Assembly (NCBI GenBank): GCA_000472185.1
Contig: AVDB01000007.1
Span: 62,001 to 126,000, forward strand
From: Rhodobacteraceae bacterium HIMB11
Lineage (GTDB): Bacteria; Pseudomonadota; Alphaproteobacteria; Rhodobacterales; Rhodobacteraceae
Direction of reading: 5' to 3'
DNA: 64,000 nucleotides
This document shows, piece after piece, positions 58,662-64,000 of this stretch (positions are counted from its first letter, which is position 1; each line of letters opens with the position of its first letter). The notes under the pieces were generated by a model. It searched no databases. It was not told the DNA's origin and worked only from the letters and a program-made list of their open reading frames with translations. The position numbers were made by a program, and so were the translations under genes.

Positions 58662-59700
58662 TCGTCGTCCAGATCAACAAAACTGATCTCGCCTGCTGAA
58701 ATCTGTCCCTGAATAGCGGAGACAAGTGCGGTCGCGGCCGCTTCACCCTCTATGGTTTTACGGCACCACGTTCTTCGATTTCCTCGCGAATGGTTTCGGT
58801 CATGCGTCGGGATAATCCGCCTAGGATAAATTCACTGACCTGTTCCATGCCATTTCCGTTTGCGTAACACGCCAATGACCATATCGGTTTGCGCCACGGT
58901 TTTCACGGCTGTTGCCACATCAACCGCCGCAATACGCGTTGGAATGTCCACAAAGGTAAAGACACCCGCCAAAACACGTTCGGCCAAGTCAGGATCAGTT
59001 TCGCTCAAGCCATTCATGACCTCATCCCGCAGATCATCTGATGCGGCCGTTAGAATTGCGGCGATGCGATCCTCGGGCAGAGTGGCAAAGGCGCGTTCGG
59101 GTTTATTATCCAACTGCGCCATTCGGCTTTGACCAATGCGATCAACTGCTTGTGGCGTTACGCCCGCCGTTTGTGAAGTGGCAAAGTTGATTTTGCGTGC
59201 GCGCGGCCCCGGCATTTCATCCAACAATGCGGCGGCCTTCGTGACATCCAGTTTTGGCAGGACCACGGCGGCGATTTCTGTCGTTTCGGCGTCCAGCAGC
59301 TTTAACAGCTCTTTTTCGTCCAACTGTTTGATGCGGCACCAGGGATCTTCGAACAATCGCACCCCTGCATCCTGACGCAGACGCCGCGCAGTGTCGTTTG
59401 TGATTTTCCCCTCAAGCAGGCGCAGCGCCGATCCCAACCCCCCTTGGGCTGTTAATCCAATGCTGTCCAATTCATGGGCAATTTTTCGATCACCTCGGCA
59501 AGGGTTGCACGATCAATCAGGCGCAAATCGGCAATTTCACGGGTTAAGTCCGCCTGCAAAGATGTTGGAAGTGTTGCCAAATCAATTTCGGTCCCTTCTT
59601 GCATCAGAAAACGAACCACAATGGCCGCTTTGGTGCTGGTACTCATGTCTTGGGTCAAGGGGACGGGGACGGGGTCAAGAATGTCGATGTCTTGGGGCAT
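58658..59700 (-). pseudogene. fliG: flagellar motor switch protein FliG, multiply frameshifted
   Basis: FliG couples rotor and stator in the flagellar motor. The N-terminus (MSTSTKAAIVVRFLMQEG; possible earlier start 59700) reads to EVIEKL, then the frame breaks at the T5 run 59482-59486. One more base restores IAHELDSIGLTAQGGLGSALRLLEGKI. The middle domain (PWCRIKQLDEKELLKLL, KAAALLDEMPGPRARKI) is whole. It breaks again near 58850-58865, where the next frame gives GNGMEQVSEFILGGLSRRM, and once more at the T4 run 58756-58759. After that it ends EISFVDLDDD. Three lesions make a working protein very unlikely. Confidence 0.8.
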
Positions 59701-59770
59701 GGAACCTCGGGGCAGTGTTGTGCCCCAAGGCTTAGCTCGTAGCAGTTAAGGAATGCTTTCCCAAACTGGA

Positions 59771-61075
59771 TTATTCGCCGAAAACACGCGCGAAAATCGT
59801 ATCCACATGTTTTGTGTGATAGCCTAGGTCAAATTTCTCTTCGATTTCCTCGACAGAAAGCGCCGCTGTCACGTCCGCATCGCCCAAAAGTTCGGTTTTG
59901 AAATCTTTGCCTTCTTCCCAAACTTTCATCGCGTTGCGTTGTACCAAACGATAGGCATCTTCGCGGCTAACGCCTGCTTGGGTCAGGGCCAAAAGAACGC
60001 GCTGTGACATAACAAGGCCGCGGAATTTGTTCATGTTGGCCAACATGTTATCAGGATAGATCACCAATTTATCAACAACGCTGGTCAGGCGGGATAGGGC
60101 AAAATCCAATGTTACGGTCGCATCTGGGCCAATATTGCGTTCCACAGAACTGTGCGAAATATCGCGTTCATGCCACAGCGCCACGTTTTCCATCGCAGGC
60201 ACCACGGCCATACGCACAAGACGCGCCAAACCTGTGAGGTTTTCTGTCAAAACAGGGTTGCGTTTGTGCGGCATCGCAGAAGACCCCTTTTGACCCTTAG
60301 AGAAGAACTCTTCTGCCTCTAACACCTCAGTGCGCTGCATGTGGCGCACTTCGGTTGCGATATTTTCAATCGAACTTGCCACAACGCCAAGGGCCGCAAA
60401 AAACGCCGCGTGACGGTCACGCGGAATAATCTGTGTGCTAATCGGTTCCGGCTCTAGGCCCAATTTTGCACAGACGTGTTCCTCAACCCGTGGATCAATG
60501 TTCGCAAATGTGCCAACTGCGCCTGAAATTGCGCCGGTTGCGATTTCGGCACGTGCGGTTTCCAAACGGCATTTGTTACGATCCATTTCCGCATAAAACC
60601 GTGCAAATGTCAGGCCCATTGTGGTGGGTTCCGCATGAATGCCATGGCTGCGCCCAATGCGCACGGTCATTTTATGTTCCTGTGCGCGACGTTTCAGTGC
60701 CGCCAAAAGTTGATCCATATCCGCAAGTAAAATGTCAGCTGCACGCACAAGTTGGATGTTGAAACATGTGTCCAAAACATCCGAACTGGTCATGCCCTGA
60801 TGCACAAAACGCGCCTCTTCTGATCCGACATGTTCGGCAAGGTGGGTCAAAAACGCGATCACATCGTGCTTTGTGACGGCCTCAATCTCATCAATACGGG
60901 CCACATCAAATTCGACGTCTTTTGCTTTCCAAACCGCATCTGCGTTTTCGCGCGGGATCACACCAAGATCGGCCATCGCATCGCAGGCATGGGCTTCAAT
61001 CTCGTACCAAATGCGGAATTTTGATTCTGGTGACCAGATGTGTACCATGTCGGGACGCGAATAACGGGAGATCAT
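59771..61075 (-). CDS. purB: adenylosuccinate lyase
   Basis: PurB acts twice in purine synthesis, cleaving SAICAR and adenylosuccinate. I place the start at ATG 61075 (MISRYSRPDMVHIWSPESKF), the conserved N-terminus, giving 434 residues; the upstream 50 codons lack similarity. The fumarase-family signature is GSSAMPHKRNP with serines at 265-266. The catalytic histidine region SHGIHAEPTTMG and TSSDVLDT are also present. It is intact and essential-type. Confidence 0.97.
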   Translation of the reverse strand: MISRYSRPDMVHIWSPESKFRIWYEIEAHACDAMADLGVIPRENADAVWKAKDVEFDVARIDEIEAVTKHDVIAFLTHLAEHVGSEEARFVHQGMTSSDVLDTCFNIQLVRAADILLADMDQLLAALKRRAQEHKMTVRIGRSHGIHAEPTTMGLTFARFYAEMDRNKCRLETARAEIATGAISGAVGTFANIDPRVEEHVCAKLGLEPEPISTQIIPRDRHAAFFAALGVVASSIENIATEVRHMQRTEVLEAEEFFSKGQKGSSAMPHKRNPVLTENLTGLARLVRMAVVPAMENVALWHERDISHSSVERNIGPDATVTLDFALSRLTSVVDKLVIYPDNMLANMNKFRGLVMSQRVLLALTQAGVSREDAYRLVQRNAMKVWEEGKDFKTELLGDADVTAALSVEEIEEKFDLGYHTKHVDTIFARVFGE

Positions 61076-61301
61076 GAGATTACCTTTCGTAACGTGTGGG
61101 TTTGGTCCCTTTACCTCTGATTGTAAAATTGGGCAAGTCGATGCAACATTCTGCGTCAATTCACCCATTGCGTTGATTTTGGGCCATTTTGCGGGTTGAC
61201 CTTGGGTATTATTTCCTTGACCCAAAAGGGTATACGTCCAAAATAAACTGGTCTAAAGTCGTGAATTAGCGCGCCCGTGAAATTCAAATCTGTATGCCAG
61301 G

Positions 61302-62091
61302 ATGCCGACGGATTACACAAATGTGCAGCGGGCAATCGATATCCTGAAAAATCCGACGTTCTGGATGTTTGTGGCAGCGGTGGTTTTGATCAATACGTTC
61401 GTCAGTCCCAGAAATTTGGATACATGGGGTGGTTTTGTTCGTGTCACGGGTATCATCAGTGTTGCTGCGGTGCTTTACGTGTCCTGTCATGTGGGGTGGA
61501 TGTACCTGCATGCGCGCCTTTTTTCGGAAAACGCACTGCCGTTTATTATCCGCTATTCTGGATATTTTTGAGTGTTCTGATCGTCGTCACGTTTGTTGTG
61601 TGGATGGCCCCGATTTTGGAACGTTATAATGTTCCAAACTTTAATGGGGTGGATGAAATGTATCCGGTGGTTTTGATCCACTTGGTTATTTTTGAATGGC
61701 TGTTTTATTGCTTTTTGGTGCCGATCATCGAAAAACGCGGCACAACGCATGATATCGAAACCGTAGTACTGGGGGACCACACCCTGACGGTTTTGGATAT
61801 TCTTTATGTTCAGGCGATGGAACATCGTGCGTGTACTCGCACAAACACGGCGATTTGGTGGAACGATCCTGATTTCGCGATCTGATGCAAATTCTAAATT
61901 ATATCGATGGTGTGCAACCGCATCGGTCTTATTGGGTGCCAACCCATGCGATCCTGCATCTAGAAGGGGATGCAGACCGTTTAAACATCGTCTTATCCAA
62001 TGGTGACAAAATCGCCGTGGCGCGCACGCGCCGCAGCGAGATTGAAGACTGGGCCAAGGAAAAGACCCAGCTGATCGGTGCCTTGGATTAG
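61302..62091 (+). pseudogene. membrane-anchored LytTR DNA-binding protein, broken
   Basis: The N-terminus (MPTDYTNVQRAIDILKNPTFW) and three membrane helices read on, then stop at TGA. One extra T in the run 61565-61569 would continue it as LSVLIVVTFVVWMAPILERYN, FEWLFYCFLVPII and VLDILYVQAMEH. A second frame change lies near 61820-61830 and an in-frame TGA at 61870-61872. The tail then reads FRDLMQILNYIDGVQPHRSYWVPTHAILHLEG, ending ALD, which is the LytTR domain (HRSYWV). At least three lesions leave no intact product. The target genes are unknown. Confidence 0.7.
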
Positions 62092-63431
62092 GGTTGTCCC
62101 ATCAAAACAGGGTCAAACGGATACTTCGTAAGGTTTTCGTACCCACCCTCGGTGATCAACACCTGATCTTCCAGTTTGATGGAAAAATCACCACCCTCTG
62201 GGCTGACCAATGCCTCAACACACAGCACCATGCCTGCCTCAAGCGGGTAATCATAGGCGCCTTCGACAAAGTTGCTGGGATAGGCGATCAGCGGCCATTC
62301 ATCACACAGGCCAACACCATGCATCATGCATCCATATTTCTGTTTTTGGAAATGATCGTCCAGTTTGTGACCGTTAAAGGTCAAATCGCGCATATGAACG
62401 CCAGGTTTCAACATTTCCATATTGGTCATGATGTGTTCATGGGCGTGTTGCATCGCATATACCATGTCGCGGCGCGGCGCCTGATCACCTACCCACCACG
62501 TGCGGCTGATATCCACGCAAATGCCATATGATCCTACCAAATCCGTGTCAAAGGCGACGATTTCATTGTTCTGCACAATGCGCGGACCGCATTCCTGAAA
62601 CCACGGGTTTGTGCGTGGACCCGAGGCCAGAAGACGTGTTTCAATCCATTCGCCACCGCGTTTGATGTTTTCGGCGTGCAGCACGGCCCAAATGGCGTCC
62701 TCACTCATATTTCCCGATGGAACATCGCGGCGCGTGATCCGCTCCATCTCGGCAACGGCGTTTTCACACGCAACCGAGGCACAGCGCATCGCCAAAATTT
62801 CATCAGGGCCTTTAATGGACCGCGATTTTTCGGTGACTTCTTCACCTTCCATAATTTCAAACCCCTGCGCCTCTAACGCGCGCAGGCCGTGCAGCATGAT
62901 TTTATCAACCCCAAGACGTTTGTTGCCGCCTGCGTGTTCTTCCATCAAGACTCGCACTTCGTTTGAAAATACGTCTGCGGCCACATCCACCTTGTCGCCA
63001 CGATCAAAGTAAAACAAATCCGCACCAGAACGTTGTTCGCGTACCAGTGGATTGAATTCCGACAAGAAGGGAGAGTTTTTGTAATCCCAAATCACCATAT
63101 ACCCATCTGCACACAGTAGAACCGCACGAAATGGGTTGTGCGTGTTCCACAACTGCATATTGGTGCTGTCGGTGGCATAGCGGATGTTCAGTGGATCAAA
63201 CATCAACAATCCGCCATATCCACGATCAACGATATGCTGTGTCAGACGTTTCCATCGATATGCGCGCATCCGTTCCAAATTGGGCGGTTGTAACCCCGCA
63301 TCCTCCCACTCGCGAAAGGCCAGTTGGGTTGGGCCAATTTCAACGCGGTTGTTATCATTGGGGGACCCATCATCCAGCGTGGCACCACGGCTTGGGTCAA
63401 TTTTACGGTAGTCGCGGAAGTGATCGTTCAT
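62088..63431 (-). CDS. dddP: DMSP lyase DddP
   Basis: DddP cleaves dimethylsulfoniopropionate to dimethyl sulfide and acrylate. The 447-residue M24-fold protein matches DddP from end to end: RKIDPSRGATL, YATDSTNMQLW, SGADLFYFDRGDKVDVAAD, MLHGLRALEAQGFEIMEGEE and ENLTKYPFDP. The iron ligands fall at exactly the published positions D295, D297, D307, H371, E406 and E421. The catalytic D377 is also kept, in HGVGLCDEWP. Ordinary Xaa-Pro peptidases lack this combination. The next gene is divergent; no dddA/dddC, acuI or transporter is in view. Confidence 0.96.
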   Translation of the reverse strand: MNDHFRDYRKIDPSRGATLDDGSPNDNNRVEIGPTQLAFREWEDAGLQPPNLERMRAYRWKRLTQHIVDRGYGGLLMFDPLNIRYATDSTNMQLWNTHNPFRAVLLCADGYMVIWDYKNSPFLSEFNPLVREQRSGADLFYFDRGDKVDVAADVFSNEVRVLMEEHAGGNKRLGVDKIMLHGLRALEAQGFEIMEGEEVTEKSRSIKGPDEILAMRCASVACENAVAEMERITRRDVPSGNMSEDAIWAVLHAENIKRGGEWIETRLLASGPRTNPWFQECGPRIVQNNEIVAFDTDLVGSYGICVDISRTWWVGDQAPRRDMVYAMQHAHEHIMTNMEMLKPGVHMRDLTFNGHKLDDHFQKQKYGCMMHGVGLCDEWPLIAYPSNFVEGAYDYPLEAGMVLCVEALVSPEGGDFSIKLEDQVLITEGGYENLTKYPFDPVLMGQP

Positions 63432-63496
63432 TTCAAAACTCCGAATTGGTCTTTTGTTATGGTGAAGCCAACAAAGTTTGCAGAACCGTCAAAAAC

Positions 63497-63513
63497 CGAC
63501 GAAATTTTTGTCG
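63497..63513. promoter_or_regulatory. palindrome between dddP and the DUF3445 gene
   Basis: CGAC and GTCG flank an A/T-rich core (GAAATTTTT) in the 183-base divergent promoter region. Such a site could bind a dimeric regulator controlling both genes. No regulator is nearby; the claim is weak. Confidence 0.35.
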
Positions 63514-63614
63514 CGAACATGACTTAATTTTCATGCGCTGCACTTGATCAGTTGCAGAACGCGTTTGGTCGGGTCATGCTCAGTAGTGACCTGATACATT
63601 CAAAGCATGTGATC

Positions 63615-64000
63615 ATGATATTGCAAAAATCCATCCCCTTTGACGCTTTATCCGAAAAACCACTACCCGGGATATCGCCATTGGACCCAGATCAGTGGTT
63701 GATGATGGATGATGCCTATGGTGCGCAGATGGCGCTGCGTCAGGAATTGATCACAACCAAACGGGATCAAGTGATCGCAATTGACCGCGCGGCCATGCCT
63801 GCCGCGCGTGAACTATTGGGGCAGGTGGTGGATTATTTCACCCGCACAGGCGTGATGCAGCATGTGGATGGCGTGGTGCAAACCCCTGATGGGCGGTGCG
63901 TGCCTGTGGATTATGACGACCCGATGGGATGCATGGGGCAGATCGCACAAAATGATTTCGCCATCATGGAACAGCGGGGGAGTGAACATGTCCTGACGGC
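63615..64000 (+). CDS. DUF3445 (haem-dependent oxidative N-demethylase-like) protein, 5' part
   Basis: The gene runs off the right edge; 128 codons are visible from ATG 63615 (MILQKSIPFDALSEKPLPG). LPGISPLDPDQWLMMDDAYGAQMALR and the later GQIAQNDFAIMEQRGSEHVLTA fit the start of DUF3445. That family has been proposed to carry out haem-dependent oxidative N-demethylation of amines. Catalytic residues lie further on. It is divergent from dddP across a short promoter region. Methylated-amine use would agree with the soxBDAG operon, but that link is inferred. Confidence 0.75.
   Translation, partial: MILQKSIPFDALSEKPLPGISPLDPDQWLMMDDAYGAQMALRQELITTKRDQVIAIDRAAMPAARELLGQVVDYFTRTGVMQHVDGVVQTPDGRCVPVDYDDPMGCMGQIAQNDFAIMEQRGSEHVLT

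Noticed and set aside
62088-63431. Creatinase or Xaa-Pro aminopeptidase
   Set aside because: The whole-length match and the exact DddP residue positions point to DMSP lyase instead of a general M24 peptidase.

Overview
The window looks like a chromosome segment of a marine Rhodobacterales (Roseobacter-type) alphaproteobacterium. The evidence is a near-perfect DddP DMSP lyase, a soxBDAG tetrameric sarcosine oxidase, a TRAP transporter, split his genes, a yajC-secDF-Mth938-ccmABCDG block, and a YfgM-BamB-Der block. Base composition appears moderate by eye. I see no rRNA, tRNA, CRISPR array, prophage or complete insertion sequence.

Layout. 1-8.7 kb: the 3' end of trpB, an AEC carrier, valS, an orphan form-II CoxL-like molybdoenzyme subunit, a frameshifted DUF2235 hydrolase and a CoA-binding protein. 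8.7-12.7 kb: hisE-hisF-hisA and hisH-hisB on the minus strand, with a secreted DUF2147 protein between the two blocks. 12.7-16.5 kb: an accessory island with an IS3-type orfA remnant, the tail of a lipid A deacylase-like gene and a DctPQM TRAP operon. 16.5-19.1 kb: a kdsD-kdsB-kdsA operon for Kdo synthesis. 19.2-23.8 kb: a frameshifted TauE exporter, a PhyH-like oxygenase, a nonsense-interrupted SDR, a DUF1289 protein, ruvX and ccmI. 23.9-31.5 kb: soxBDAG, a small DUF6958-like gene, an orphan phnM and sodB. 31.6-36.4 kb: a LOG protein, a LysM protein with an acidic linker, an Atm1-like ABC exporter and a structured RNA candidate. 36.4-45 kb: an RND efflux pair, then the YfgM-like gene, bamB and der. 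45-48.3 kb: serS, dispersed repeats and a twice-frameshifted pentapeptide protein. 48.5-54.6 kb: yajC-secD-secF, an Mth938-like gene and ccmABCDG. 54.8-64 kb: acnB, a DUF1223 protein, a triply frameshifted fliG, purB, a broken LytTR regulator, dddP and the start of a DUF3445 gene.

Functional themes. Methylated compounds are handled by soxBDAG (sarcosine demethylation), DddP (DMSP cleavage) and perhaps DUF3445 (a family proposed to carry out haem-dependent N-demethylation). Cytochrome c maturation genes sit in two places: ccmABCDG, and ccmI beside ruvX. Envelope functions include Kdo synthesis, BamB, SecDF-YajC, RND efflux and the LysM protein.

The most unusual property is decay. Six dispensable loci carry at least nine inactivating lesions in about 6 kb, while roughly 50 kb of other coding sequence shows none. 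The intergenic DNA also holds two families of dispersed repeats, one of which is mosaic. I found no clearly new multi-gene system. The best leads are the unexplained repeats, the structured RNA candidate at 36.1 kb, the orphan PhnM next to sarcosine oxidase, and the orphan CoxL-like enzyme.
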